Source of the DNA: Pseudomonas wadenswilerensis
GTDB lineage: Bacteria > Pseudomonadota > Gammaproteobacteria > Pseudomonadales > Pseudomonadaceae
Assembly (NCBI RefSeq): GCF_900497695.1
Contig: NZ_UIDD01000010.1
Location: 767,589 to 831,588, forward strand
Reading direction: 5' to 3'
Length of the DNA stretch: 64,000 bases
Position numbers and translations under genes: made by a program. Under the pieces are notes generated by a model. It was not told the DNA's origin and did no database searches. It worked only from the letters and a program-made list of their open reading frames with translations. Below, one piece after another: positions 8,074-17,015 of this stretch. Position 1 is the first letter of the stretch. Each line of letters begins with the position of its first letter.

Positions 8074-11000
8074 CAGAGTGCACAGCCTTTGAGATTTCTG
8101 GCAAATTTTGGAACATTGCGCCTATCAATGGCTCGGGGACGTCCATTGATGTCAAGCCCATCAGTTGAACCATTCCAGTGGAATGGTTTTGTACCATCGG
8201 GTGCGCTGCTTTGAAAGCGATGCCATTCGGCCTTCTTCCCCTCGCCCACCTTGGTCCAGCGAGTTTTTGGATCATCAGGATCGGCAACACTGTTCTTGAA
8301 CAGCGCTTCATGCTGTTCTGGCAGGATGCTCTTCGACGAATTGAAAGGTACCTTACGATCAGCCATGTAACCCGGATAGTGGTGGCCCGGGTTTTCATAG
8401 ACTGCTTCAAGCCCCCAGGGATCTATCCAGCCAGTGGGGTTCGGGGCGTACTGATAAAGGTTAATCCCGCCAGCCAACCCAATCGGGTCTGGCTGCGTGA
8501 ACCGCCCGATATCCGGGTCATAAAACCGGAACGTGTTGTAGTGCAGGCCCGTCTCACGGTCCAGATACTGGCCCTGAAACCTGAGGTTCTGTTCCTCGAT
8601 GAAATGCGCCTCGCGCACTTCCTGCAGGGTATTGCCCCAGACCTGATACCGCGCCTGCCAGACTGCTTCGCCACTGTCATCCGTCAGCTGTTCGGGCAGG
8701 CCATTGAGATCGTTATGGTAGTAGCGCACCTGTTGGTGCAGCCCCGTGCCGTCAACCCGCGCCAATGGCTCGTGACTGCCTTCAACATACAGGTACAGGC
8801 TGGTCTGGCTGTATCGATGCTCCTGTAGCAAGCGCAGGCCATCCCAGGCGAAGCGGGTCTGGTCGAGCAGATTGCCCTGATCGTCGTATTCGCTTTTCTC
8901 GACACGCCGCCCTAGCGGGTCGTAGCGCATGTTCAGCACTCGCTTACGACCGCCGTGCTGGCTGCGCACCTGGATCAGGCGGTGCTCGGCGTCGTAGCTG
9001 AAGTGCTGGATGCCACGCCGGCTGCTGCGTTTCTCGATCAGGCGGCCGAAGCCGTCGTAGCGATAGCGTTTGTCCTGGTAGGTGAGCACGCGGTTATGGC
9101 GCACCAGGCCGATGCCGGCTTGCGGCCCATCGAGCAGGTTGGCGGCGGCGTCGTAGGCGAAGGCTTCACTTTGGCCCTGGCCGGCGTCCTGGCTGGCCAT
9201 GATCCGCCCGCTGGCATCGTAATGCAGTAATTGCTGGTGCTGGCTACCGGGCTGCTGGTTGAAGCGGCTGATCAGGTTGTCTGCGGGATCGAAGTCGAAA
9301 CGTTGCTGCACCGCAGCCGGCAGTTGCGGCGGCTGGTGGTTGGGGCGGCGCAGCCGTGAACGCAAACGACCGCTGCGGTCGTACTCGCTGCGGGTACTGA
9401 TACGCCCCTGGGTGCGCAGCACTTCGCGGTGCAGGCGGTCGCGCTCGAAGTCGCTGATCACCTTGCCGTCGAGATTTAGCTGATGCAGGTGACCGCTGCC
9501 GTAATACAGCCGGTTGAGCCAGCGACCATCAGGCAGCTGGCTCTGGATCAGGTTGCCGAGTTCGTCGTAGTGATGCTTCAGCACACCATTGGCACTGTGT
9601 TCTTCGACAAGTTGGCCGAAAGCATCATAAGCGAAGGCCAGTTGTTCGCTGTTGCCCATGTTGTCGGTAAAGCTCACCGCCGTCAGTTGATCGAGAGGGT
9701 CATAAGCATACGAAGCAAGACCATCATCGGTATGCCTTGCGATCAACCGCCCCGCCGCATCCCGCTCCAGCTTGTGGGTGATTGGTTGCTGATGACTGCC
9801 ATCCGGCGCCGGGATGAATTGCACCTGGCGGATGTCATCGAGGGCGTCATAGCAAAGGCGCTTGGCACTGCCATCCAGATTCTGCTGCAGCGTCAGGCGA
9901 TCCCCCAGGTCCCAGGCAAACCGGTAGGTTTCACCATTTTCATTGGTCAGGGCCTGAAGACGACCGTAGGCATCGTAGGCAAGCTGTACGTTGCGGCCAT
10001 GGGCATCGATTCGCTCGCATACCTGACCACGACGGTCATGGCGGTAATGAGTGGGATGCCCGGCCAGGTCGATGTAACGATCCAGCAGGCCGCGCGCATT
10101 GTGCAGGTAATGTTCACTGCGGCCGTCGGGCAGCACCCTTTTGAGCAGCCTTCCCTTATGGTCGTACGAATACTCCATGCGTTCGCCGAGGGCATCGGTG
10201 ACAGCCTGCAGATGCCCGCGCCGGTCATAGCTGAAGCGGGTCGGATACCCTGAGCAATCGACCTGCTCAATCAGCAGGCCCAATTCGTTCCAGCGCAGGT
10301 GCTTGTGCTTGCCCGCCGCATCGATGATCTCCACCACCTGGCCGCGTTCGTCATGGCGGTAGCGGGTGGTGTGGCCCAGCGGGTCGGTTTCGCTGCTGCA
10401 GTTGCCGCGCTGGTCGTAGCGATAGCTCCAGCGCTTGCCGGCCTTGTCGGTCTGTACCCGGGGCAGCGACCAGTGTTCCAGCCACTGGGTCGCCTCGCTG
10501 CGGCCCAGTGGGTCGATGCTTTCGCAGAGGTTGCCGGATTCATCGTACAGATACTGCCATTGCCCGCCCTGCGGGTCGGTCGCGGCCAGTAGCTGGCGTT
10601 CGTCGTTCCACTCGAAATGCCAGGTGTGGCCGAGGGCGTCGGTGTACTGGGTGATCTGGTACTGCGGGTTCCAGTGGCGGCTGCTGACCCGCTGCAGGCC
10701 GTCGGTGACCCGGGTGATGCCGGCTTCGAGGTCGTAGTCGAAGCGGTATTCGTCGCCGTCGTCGGTCCAGTGTCGGGTCACGCGCCAGTCGTCTGCAGCA
10801 CGAGTCCATTCGTAGAAGCAGCGCAGGCCGCTGGGCAACTGGTGCTCGACCATGCGCCGGCCCTGGTCATAGGCGAAGCGTCGTTGCACCTGGCCGCTGG
10901 CGTCGCGCACTTCCGCCAGGTCGCCGTTGCCGTCGTAGGCATAGCTGACCAGCAGTTCGCTCGACTCGTCGCGGTACAGGCGCTCGATATGGCTGACCCG

Positions 11001-12413
11001 TGCCGGCCACTGGGCGCTGTAAACCAGCTGCACCTGGACCTCATCGAAAGTGTCACGCAAGCGTAGTAATCGTCCGCTGGTGTCGTAGTCCAGGTAGATG
11101 CGGTTGTCGTTGCGGTCACCCAGTTGCGCCAGGCGCAGGCGTTGCGGGTTACCCGGGGTTGGCTGGAACAGGCGATAGAGGCCGTCGACGCTTTCGATCA
11201 GCAACTCGCCATTGTGCGCGCGACGCACGCTGAGGCCTTCGCCGGCGCTGAACACGGCATCACCACGAGGGATATGGCCCATGTCGACGACCCGTGCCTG
11301 TTCGTCGGTGAACAGCAGGCGCTCGCCGCCTTCAGGGTGCGCTTCGATGGCGACGAAGACTTCGTAGTCGACGCTCCAGCCAGCGCCAAACAGGCCGTCG
11401 CGGCGTTCATCCCGGCTGTTGTAGTAGCGCTGCCAGTCCAGCGGGATCAGTCCGGGCAGGCTGAAATCGAGTTCGGCTTCGCCGCTCAACAACTTGGCGC
11501 CTGTGGGGCTGTGGACCGGGTTGGGTGAGCCGGCGATGGCGTTGGTGATCGCGCCGGTCACCTGGCTGGTGACGGCGCTGCTGATGCCGCCAATCGCCAT
11601 GCAGCCGAACTTGCTGTAGAACTTGCCGCCGCGCCCGCGCAGCATCATCAAGGCGGTAATCGCCAGGCCGATGCCCGGGGTCTTGCCGCTGCGAATCTCG
11701 CGGACCACGATCGAGCCGCCGCCGATGCGCACGTTATCGGAGACCAGCCCGGCGTCGACGATCACCGCCTCGCAGGTGCTGCGATCGCCGCTGCGACAGG
11801 CCGGATGGCCGTTGATGGTGACCTTGCTCGAGCCTTCGGCCAGGTACTGCGGCGGCATCGGCGGGTGCTTGCTGCAGAGGATCTTGTCGTCGTCGGCAGG
11901 CTCGGTGTTCGGCGCCGGGCTGGCGACCGTAGGCCGCCACATCTGCGAGAAAAAGCCCTTGGCCATGTCGAGGAAGCTTTCTTCCTCCTCCTCGGCCGGC
12001 GGCTGAGCCGCGTCGCTGCCAGCGGGCGCCGCGGCGGCAACGATGACACCTGCAGCGCGGGCGGCCGGTTTGCCATTGGTGTGGGTGTTCTTCGAGCCGG
12101 TGAGGATGTTGGCCTGCACCGAGGGCGGGAACAAAAAGTTGCCGATGCCCTCGCATAAACTGCTTAAACCCTTGTCGGCCCCGGTCTTGCTCATGGCCAC
12201 GCCGACCACGATACCCACCACCGCGCCGAGCACGAAGCAGCCGAGGCCGCCGGTGACCACGGTCAGGCCCAGCGCCGCCGTCACCGCCGCGGTGGCCAGC
12301 ACGCCGATGGCGACGTTGGCGGCCACCTCCAGCACGCCGCTGACGATGTCGGCCATCATCGAGGTGTGCATCAGCGCATCGCCCTGGCGGGCGGCCCACA
12401 GGGCGTCAGACAT
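8073..12413 (-). CDS. PAAR-domain RHS repeat effector with C-terminal toxin
   Basis: 1,446-residue polymorphic toxin of the type VI secretion class. Residues 1-30 carry a prePAAR motif (AARQGDALMHTS), followed by hydrophobic segments (about 30-75) and a PAAR-like region with CSKHPP...TINGHPACRSGD (about 180-235) that would cap a VgrG spike. The middle is an RHS/YD-repeat shell (about 300-1330). The core ends in two aspartate motifs, DPIGL and DPWGL, where the tip is autocleaved. The last 109 residues (about 8073-8405) are the toxin, family unassigned. prePAAR/TM effectors usually need an Eag chaperone encoded upstream; none is seen. The start overlaps an upstream stop (TAATG), and no good ribosome site precedes it. 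Must be loaded by a T6SS encoded elsewhere. Confidence 0.93.
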   Translation of the reverse strand: MSDALWAARQGDALMHTSMMADIVSGVLEVAANVAIGVLATAAVTAALGLTVVTGGLGCFVLGAVVGIVVGVAMSKTGADKGLSSLCEGIGNFLFPPSVQANILTGSKNTHTNGKPAARAAGVIVAAAAPAGSDAAQPPAEEEEESFLDMAKGFFSQMWRPTVASPAPNTEPADDDKILCSKHPPMPPQYLAEGSSKVTINGHPACRSGDRSTCEAVIVDAGLVSDNVRIGGGSIVVREIRSGKTPGIGLAITALMMLRGRGGKFYSKFGCMAIGGISSAVTSQVTGAITNAIAGSPNPVHSPTGAKLLSGEAELDFSLPGLIPLDWQRYYNSRDERRDGLFGAGWSVDYEVFVAIEAHPEGGERLLFTDEQARVVDMGHIPRGDAVFSAGEGLSVRRAHNGELLIESVDGLYRLFQPTPGNPQRLRLAQLGDRNDNRIYLDYDTSGRLLRLRDTFDEVQVQLVYSAQWPARVSHIERLYRDESSELLVSYAYDGNGDLAEVRDASGQVQRRFAYDQGRRMVEHQLPSGLRCFYEWTRAADDWRVTRHWTDDGDEYRFDYDLEAGITRVTDGLQRVSSRHWNPQYQITQYTDALGHTWHFEWNDERQLLAATDPQGGQWQYLYDESGNLCESIDPLGRSEATQWLEHWSLPRVQTDKAGKRWSYRYDQRGNCSSETDPLGHTTRYRHDERGQVVEIIDAAGKHKHLRWNELGLLIEQVDCSGYPTRFSYDRRGHLQAVTDALGERMEYSYDHKGRLLKRVLPDGRSEHYLHNARGLLDRYIDLAGHPTHYRHDRRGQVCERIDAHGRNVQLAYDAYGRLQALTNENGETYRFAWDLGDRLTLQQNLDGSAKRLCYDALDDIRQVQFIPAPDGSHQQPITHKLERDAAGRLIARHTDDGLASYAYDPLDQLTAVSFTDNMGNSEQLAFAYDAFGQLVEEHSANGVLKHHYDELGNLIQSQLPDGRWLNRLYYGSGHLHQLNLDGKVISDFERDRLHREVLRTQGRISTRSEYDRSGRLRSRLRRPNHQPPQLPAAVQQRFDFDPADNLISRFNQQPGSQHQQLLHYDASGRIMASQDAGQGQSEAFAYDAAANLLDGPQAGIGLVRHNRVLTYQDKRYRYDGFGRLIEKRSSRRGIQHFSYDAEHRLIQVRSQHGGRKRVLNMRYDPLGRRVEKSEYDDQGNLLDQTRFAWDGLRLLQEHRYSQTSLYLYVEGSHEPLARVDGTGLHQQVRYYHNDLNGLPEQLTDDSGEAVWQARYQVWGNTLQEVREAHFIEEQNLRFQGQYLDRETGLHYNTFRFYDPDIGRFTQPDPIGLAGGINLYQYAPNPTGWIDPWGLEAVYENPGHHYPGYMADRKVPFNSSKSILPEQHEALFKNSVADPDDPKTRWTKVGEGKKAEWHRFQSSAPDGTKPFHWNGSTDGLDINGRPRAIDRRNVPKFARNLKGCAL

Positions 12414-12523
12414 TACTGACCGGCAACGGCACGGCTGCAGGGCACTTGAACCTGGTCATGCTTGATTTCCATATCGAGCGTTTGAGGTGTCGGAATCTGC
12501 TGGATGATCGCCCGAGCGTCAAC
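12413..12523 (-). pseudogene. Remnant reading frame coupled to rhs
   Basis: An open frame of 36 codons runs from the xerD stop to a TAA that overlaps the rhs ATG (TAATG). It encodes VDARAIIQQIPTPQTLDMEI...CSRAVAGQ, which reads like the C-terminus of a protein rather than noise, but has no start of its own except an internal ATG that would give 19 residues. Probably the tail of the gene that stood before rhs and was lost when the island joined xerD. It does not look like an Eag chaperone end to me. Low certainty. Confidence 0.3.
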
Positions 12524-13415
12524 CCCGAGGGTGATGCAAAGCGTGTAGTTCCTGCAGCCGCGCACGGGCCACATGGGTGTAGATCTGGGTGGTCGACAGG
12601 TCGCTGTGGCCCAGCAGCATCTGCACCACCCGCAGGTCGGCGCCGTGGTTGAGCAGGTGGGTGGCAAAGGCGTGGCGCAGCGTGTGCGGCGACAGGCTCT
12701 TGTCGATACCGGCCACCAACGCCTGGTGCTTGATGCGGTGCCAGAAGGTCTGGCGGGTCATCTGCTCGCCGCGCTGGCTGGGGAACAGCACATCGCTGGG
12801 GCGCCCGCCGAGCAGCTCGTTACGGCCGTCACGCAGGTAACGCTCGATCCACACCACCGCCTCTTCGCCCATGGGCACCAGGCGTTCCTTGCTGCCCTTG
12901 CCCATCACCCGCAGCACGCCCTGGCGCAGGTTGACCTGGTCGAGGGTCAGGCTGACCAGTTCGGTGACGCGCAAACCACAGGCGTAGAGCACTTCGAGCA
13001 TGGCGCGGTCGCGCTGGCCGATCGGCTCGCTCAGGTCCGGCGCCTGCAACAAGGCCTCGACGTCGGCTTCCGACAGGGATTTGGGCAACGGCCGACCCAG
13101 TTGCGGCATTTCCACCTGCAGGGTCGGGTCGACGCCAATCAGTTTTTCCCGCAGCAAGTAGCGATAAAACCCTCGCACACCGGAGAGAAAGCGTGCCGTC
13201 GAACGCGGCTTGTAGCCCTGTTCCAGGCGCCAGGCCAGGTGATCGAGGATCAGTTCGCGCCCGGCATTGGGCAACTCGACGCCCTGCTCCTTGAGCCAGC
13301 CGTTGAACAGCGCCAGGTCGCTGCGGTAGGCATCGCGGGTGTTGTCGGCCAGGCCCTTTTCCAGCCACAGGGCGTCAAGGAACTGATCGATAAGCGGATG
13401 TTCAATAGCGGGCAT
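12519..13415 (-). CDS. xerD: Site-specific tyrosine recombinase XerD
   Basis: 298 residues, full length. Together with XerC it resolves chromosome dimers at dif. It has an N-terminal core-binding domain (about 1-90) and a catalytic domain with arginine in CGLRVTEL, then HTLRHAFATHLLNHG and LLGHSDLSTTQIYTHV with the nucleophilic tyrosine. The C-terminus LHHPRG is normal, so the RHS island did not damage it. It is divergent from the antiporter at 13492. Confidence 0.97.
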   Translation of the reverse strand: MPAIEHPLIDQFLDALWLEKGLADNTRDAYRSDLALFNGWLKEQGVELPNAGRELILDHLAWRLEQGYKPRSTARFLSGVRGFYRYLLREKLIGVDPTLQVEMPQLGRPLPKSLSEADVEALLQAPDLSEPIGQRDRAMLEVLYACGLRVTELVSLTLDQVNLRQGVLRVMGKGSKERLVPMGEEAVVWIERYLRDGRNELLGGRPSDVLFPSQRGEQMTRQTFWHRIKHQALVAGIDKSLSPHTLRHAFATHLLNHGADLRVVQMLLGHSDLSTTQIYTHVARARLQELHALHHPRG

Positions 13416-13491
13416 GACAACTCTGCGGCAGGCGACGAAAACGACGAATTGCCGCTAGTCTTCCATAACACTGCCGGCATAGGGAGCCTGA

Positions 13492-15288
13492 ATGAACGAA
13501 CAACAGATATTGCTGGCATTTGGTGGTATCGGTCTGGCCGCATTGTGCTGCCAGTGGCTGGCCTGGCGCCTGAAACTGCCAGCGATTCTTTTCCTGCTGC
13601 TCAGCGGCATTCTCGCCGGCCCCGTGCTCGGCTGGCTCGACCCGCAAGAATTGTTCGGCCCGCTGCTGATGCCGCTGGTATCACTGGCGGTGGCGCTGAT
13701 CCTGTTCGAGGGCAGCTTGACCCTGCACCTGTCGCAGTGGAAAGACATCGGCAGCGTGGTACAGCGCATGGTCACCCTCGGTGCGCTGTCGACCTGGTTG
13801 CTGATTACCCTGGCCACCCATTGGCTGCTGGGTTTTGACTGGATGCTGGCTACCCTGTTCGGCACCCTGACCCTGGTCACCGGGCCGACGGTGATCGTAC
13901 CGATGTTGCGGGTGGTGCGGCCCAAGGCGGCCATCGCCAACATCCTGCGCTGGGAAGGCATCGTCATCGATCCGATCGGCGCGCTGCTGGCGGTGGTGGT
14001 GTACAGCTTCATCATCGCCAGCGCCGCCGGCGAGGGCCTGAGCCATAGCCTGGTGACCTTTGCCGGGGTGATTGTCTGCGGCAGCGGTTTCGGCGTGGCC
14101 GGCGGCTGGTTGCTGGGCCAGGTAATCCGTCACCAGTGGTTACCGGAGTATCTGCACAATCTGGCTTCGCTGGCGGCGGTGCTGGGGATTTTCATTGCCT
14201 CCAACCAGGTAATGCACGAGTCGGGACTGCTGGCGGTCACCCTCATGGGCATGTGGCTGGCGAACATGAAGGGCGTGGATGTACGACAGATCCTGCACTT
14301 CAAGGAGAACCTCAGCGTGCTGCTGATCTCCGGGCTGTTCATCCTCCTGGCTGCGCGCCTGGACCTGGATGCCCTGATTGGCCTGGGCCCGGCGGTACTG
14401 GCCTTGCTGCTGGTCATCCAGTTCGTTGCCCGGCCGCTGAACGTCGCGTTGTCGACCTTTGGTTCGCAACTGAACTGGCGCGAACGCGCCCTGCTCGCCT
14501 GGATCGCCCCACGCGGCATCGTTGCCGCAGCAGTGTCGGCGATTTTTGCCATTCGCCTGGACGAAGCCGGACATGCAGGCGCCCTGTTGCTGGTGCCGCT
14601 GACCTTCGCCGTGATCATCGGCACCGTGGTGCTGCAGAGCGCCACCTCGCGGCCATTGGCGCGCCTGCTCAAGGTTGCCGAGCCCGCCCCCAGCGGCTTT
14701 CTGATCGTCGGCGCCAACCCGCTGGCCCGGGCCGTGGCCAAGGCCCTGCAGCAGCTGGATTGCCGGGTGCTGCTGGCCGATTCCAGCTGGGAAAACATCC
14801 GCGCCGCGCGCATGGAGGGCTTGCCGACTTACTTTGGCCACCCTGCCTCGCAGCATGCCGATGCGCACCTGGACCTGGTGGGCCTGGGCCATCTGCTCGG
14901 GCTGTCGCCGGCGGGCGAGCTCAATACCCTGGCCTGCACCCGTTTTCGCCATGACTTTGGCCCGCAGCGGCTGTTTGTCCTGGCCAGCGGCCTGGAGGCC
15001 AAGCGCAGCGACAAGCACCGGGCCAGCGATGAGCATCGCGGGCAGACGCTGGGGAGCCAGCCGCTGACCTACGGGCAGTTGGCCGGTTTGCTCAACAACG
15101 GAGCGGAGCTGTACAGCACGCACCTGACCGAAACCTTTGGATGGGCGGACTATCAGGCGCTGCATGGCGAGCGGGCGAACCCGCTGTTTGCCCGCGATGG
15201 CAGCGGCTGGGTGCATGTGTTCGGGCCGGACAGTGTGCTGAAGCCTGGGCCAGGGTGGACGCTGGTGGCGTTGATTCAGCCGCAGTAG
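13492..15288 (+). CDS. Cation:proton antiporter (NhaP/CPA1 type)
   Basis: 598-residue inner-membrane antiporter exchanging Na+ or K+ for H+. About 12 hydrophobic segments fill residues 1-395, starting at ILLAFGGIGLAALCCQWLAW. The conserved TLVTGPTVIVPML and EGIVIDPIGALLAVV segments, with the ion-binding acidic residue, are visible. A cytoplasmic domain follows (from about 403, FLIVGANPLARAVAKAL) with a Rossmann-like TrkA/RCK-type start. The last codon TAG is already part of the downstream REP element. Substrate ion not determinable from sequence. Confidence 0.92.
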   Translation: MNEQQILLAFGGIGLAALCCQWLAWRLKLPAILFLLLSGILAGPVLGWLDPQELFGPLLMPLVSLAVALILFEGSLTLHLSQWKDIGSVVQRMVTLGALSTWLLITLATHWLLGFDWMLATLFGTLTLVTGPTVIVPMLRVVRPKAAIANILRWEGIVIDPIGALLAVVVYSFIIASAAGEGLSHSLVTFAGVIVCGSGFGVAGGWLLGQVIRHQWLPEYLHNLASLAAVLGIFIASNQVMHESGLLAVTLMGMWLANMKGVDVRQILHFKENLSVLLISGLFILLAARLDLDALIGLGPAVLALLLVIQFVARPLNVALSTFGSQLNWRERALLAWIAPRGIVAAAVSAIFAIRLDEAGHAGALLLVPLTFAVIIGTVVLQSATSRPLARLLKVAEPAPSGFLIVGANPLARAVAKALQQLDCRVLLADSSWENIRAARMEGLPTYFGHPASQHADAHLDLVGLGHLLGLSPAGELNTLACTRFRHDFGPQRLFVLASGLEAKRSDKHRASDEHRGQTLGSQPLTYGQLAGLLNNGAELYSTHLTETFGWADYQALHGERANPLFARDGSGWVHVFGPDSVLKPGPGWTLVALIQPQ

Positions 15289-15354
15289 GAGCGGGCTTGC
15301 CCCGCGATGAGGCCGGTGAAGCCTGCACATTATCGCGGGGCAAGCCCGCTCCTA
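15286..15354. repeat. REP doublet, GCGGGCTTGCCCCGC family
   Basis: Two 23-nt copies in inverted orientation (15286-15308 and 15332-15354) are perfect reverse complements, separated by 23 nt. It is a Pseudomonas REP pair (REPIN/BIME-like) between converging genes. The same family recurs at 56715-56765. Confidence 0.92.
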
Positions 15355-15362
15355 CAGGATGG

Positions 15363-15779
15363 TCAGAAACCGGGCAGTACCGGCACCGGGCGCTTGTCTT
15401 CATCAATGGCGACAAAGCTGAACAGGCCGTGGATAGCCTTCTCGCGGCTGTCACAGCTCATGCTCTCGACAAACACCTCGACCTCGACCTTGAGGCTGGT
15501 GTTACCTACCGTCGCCACCCGCCCAACCAGCTCGACGATGGAACCTGCGGCAATCGGGTGCTTGAAGTCGATGCGGTCGGTGGACACGGTCACCAGCGGC
15601 AAACGGCAGAAACGCGTCGCGGCGATGAACGACACTTCGTCCATCCAGGCCAGCGCGGTGCCGCCGAACAGGGTGTTGTGGTGGTTGGTGGTGGACGGGA
15701 ATACCGCCTTGGTCACGCGGGTCACCGACAGTTCGGTGCGGCGTTCGATTTCCTGCTCTCTGGGGGTCATGGGCTTCAT
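15363..15779 (-). CDS. Acyl-CoA thioesterase (hotdog fold)
   Basis: 138 residues from ATG at 15779 (a TTG at 15791 is also in frame). It hydrolyses acyl-CoA thioesters in the cytoplasm. The segment NHHNTLFGGTALAWMDEV, with catalytic Asp and the Gly-Gly turn, followed by TDRIDFKHPI, is the YciA/BACH-type hotdog signature. Single domain, family length. Chain-length preference unknown. Converges with the antiporter across a REP pair. Confidence 0.9.
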   Translation of the reverse strand: MKPMTPREQEIERRTELSVTRVTKAVFPSTTNHHNTLFGGTALAWMDEVSFIAATRFCRLPLVTVSTDRIDFKHPIAAGSIVELVGRVATVGNTSLKVEVEVFVESMSCDSREKAIHGLFSFVAIDEDKRPVPVLPGF

Positions 15780-15803
15780 ATCGGCAAACAAATTTCAGAC
15801 AAC

Positions 15804-15831
15804 AAAAAAGCAGCCCGAAGGCTGCTTTTTT
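15804..15831 (-). terminator. Terminator of the rpsP-rimM-trmD-rplS operon
   Basis: Stem AAAAAAGCAGCC/GGCTGCTTTTTT with a CGAA tetraloop. It ends the ribosomal operon on the minus strand, 35 nt after rplS, and lies just before the thioesterase gene. Confidence 0.92.
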
Positions 15832-15865
15832 CGCATGGTGGCCGCAGCCACCGGTCAAGCTGTCC

Positions 15866-16216
15866 TCAGGACAGTTTTTCCTTGATGCGAGCGGCTTTAC
15901 CGGACAGGTCGCGCAGGTAGTACAGCTTGGCTTTACGCACGTCACCACGACGTTTCACGGCCAGGCTGTCGATTTGCGGGCTGTAGGTCTGGAAAGTACG
16001 CTCTACGCCAACACCGTTGGAGATCTTGCGAACAGTGAAAGCACTGTTCACACCACGGTTACGCTTGGCGATTACAACGCCTTCGAAAGCCTGCAGACGC
16101 GAACGATCGCCTTCCTTCACTTTCACCTGAACGACGATGGTGTCGCCCGGGGCAAAGGTCAGGATCTCTTTGGTCATCTGCTCTGCTTCGAGTGCAAGAA
16201 TGATTTTGTTGGTCAT
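15866..16216 (-). CDS. rplS: 50S ribosomal protein L19
   Basis: 116 residues; part of the 30S-50S interface. The N-terminus MTNKIILALEAEQM and FAPGDTIVVQVKVKEGDR are characteristic. Last gene of the conserved operon rpsP-rimM-trmD-rplS; AGGAG stands in front of the ATG. Confidence 0.98.
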   Translation of the reverse strand: MTNKIILALEAEQMTKEILTFAPGDTIVVQVKVKEGDRSRLQAFEGVVIAKRNRGVNSAFTVRKISNGVGVERTFQTYSPQIDSLAVKRRGDVRKAKLYYLRDLSGKAARIKEKLS

Positions 16217-16259
16217 GCTGTGCTCCTAAGGTAAATCAACTGGATTTACCATCGATACG

Positions 16260-17012
16260 TTAACTATCGTCCCGCTCACGGAGGTATTCCGCCAGCAGCT
16301 TCTTCTCTTCTCCAGAAAGTGAGCGACTTTCCAGAAGATCGACGCGTCGTTCATAGGTCCGCCCAAGGGACTGCTGTAAACGCCATCGCCGGATGTGTGC
16401 ATGGTTGCCACTAAGCAACACGTCGGGAACACGCTGATCCGCATACACCTCAGGTCGGGTGTAGTGCGGGCAATCAAGCAGACCATCGGTGAAGGAGTCT
16501 TCCTCCGCCGAGTCCGCATGCCCTAAAGCTCCGGGCAGCAGTCGTGTAACCGCATCGATCAGGACCATCGCCGGCAGCTCGCCGCCAGACAGGACATAGT
16601 CTCCAATCGACCACTCTTCATCGACATGAGCTTCAATAAAGCGCTCGTCGATGCCTTCATATCGACCGGCTATCAGAATCAACGATTCGTGCTTCGCCAG
16701 GTCTTTGACCGCCGACTGAGTCAGCTTGCGGCCTTGTGGGCTCAGGTAAATCACCTTTGCCGCCTCTCCGGTTGCCTGCCTGGCATTCACCAGGGCGTCT
16801 TCCAGAGGCTTGATCTTCATCACCATGCCCGGACCACCGCCAAACGGCCGATCATCTACCGTATGGTGACGATCTGTGGTGTAGTCCCGCGGATTCCAGC
16901 AGGTCAGTTGCAACAACCCCTGTTTCACCGCGCGGCTGGTAATGCCGTACTCACTGATGGCCGAGAACATCTCGGGGAACAGCGTGATGACGTCTACGCG
17001 CAGGCTGGCCAT
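16260..17012 (-). CDS. trmD: tRNA (guanine-37-N1)-methyltransferase
   Basis: 250 residues. It uses S-adenosylmethionine to methylate G37 of tRNAs and so prevents +1 frameshifting. SPOUT-type knot motifs are seen: LSPQGRKLTQ, AGRYEGIDERFIE and IGDYVLSGGELPAM. The start is 3 nt after the rimM stop. Confidence 0.98.
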   Translation of the reverse strand: MASLRVDVITLFPEMFSAISEYGITSRAVKQGLLQLTCWNPRDYTTDRHHTVDDRPFGGGPGMVMKIKPLEDALVNARQATGEAAKVIYLSPQGRKLTQSAVKDLAKHESLILIAGRYEGIDERFIEAHVDEEWSIGDYVLSGGELPAMVLIDAVTRLLPGALGHADSAEEDSFTDGLLDCPHYTRPEVYADQRVPDVLLSGNHAHIRRWRLQQSLGRTYERRVDLLESRSLSGEEKKLLAEYLRERDDS

Positions 17013-17015
17013 TGC

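Larger units (their letters stand above)
6573..12518. other. RHS effector island inserted between xerD and dsbC
   Basis: xerD and dsbC are normally adjacent, but here about 5.9 kb separate them. The insert holds the rhs gene, its overlapping immunity gene and two small genes, all on the minus strand. The segment from about 6,770 to 8,400, covering the toxin tip and the genes behind it, is visibly more AT-rich than the flanks and than the rhs core. No integrase, tRNA or direct repeat marks the ends. The right junction lies at the xerD stop codon; the left junction lies somewhere in the 180 nt before dsbC. Confidence 0.75.

Noticed and set aside
8073..8405. RHS tip as a colicin E3-type rRNase
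   Set aside because: General layout is similar at the end, but the catalytic Asp-His-Glu segment is absent, so I do not assign the family.
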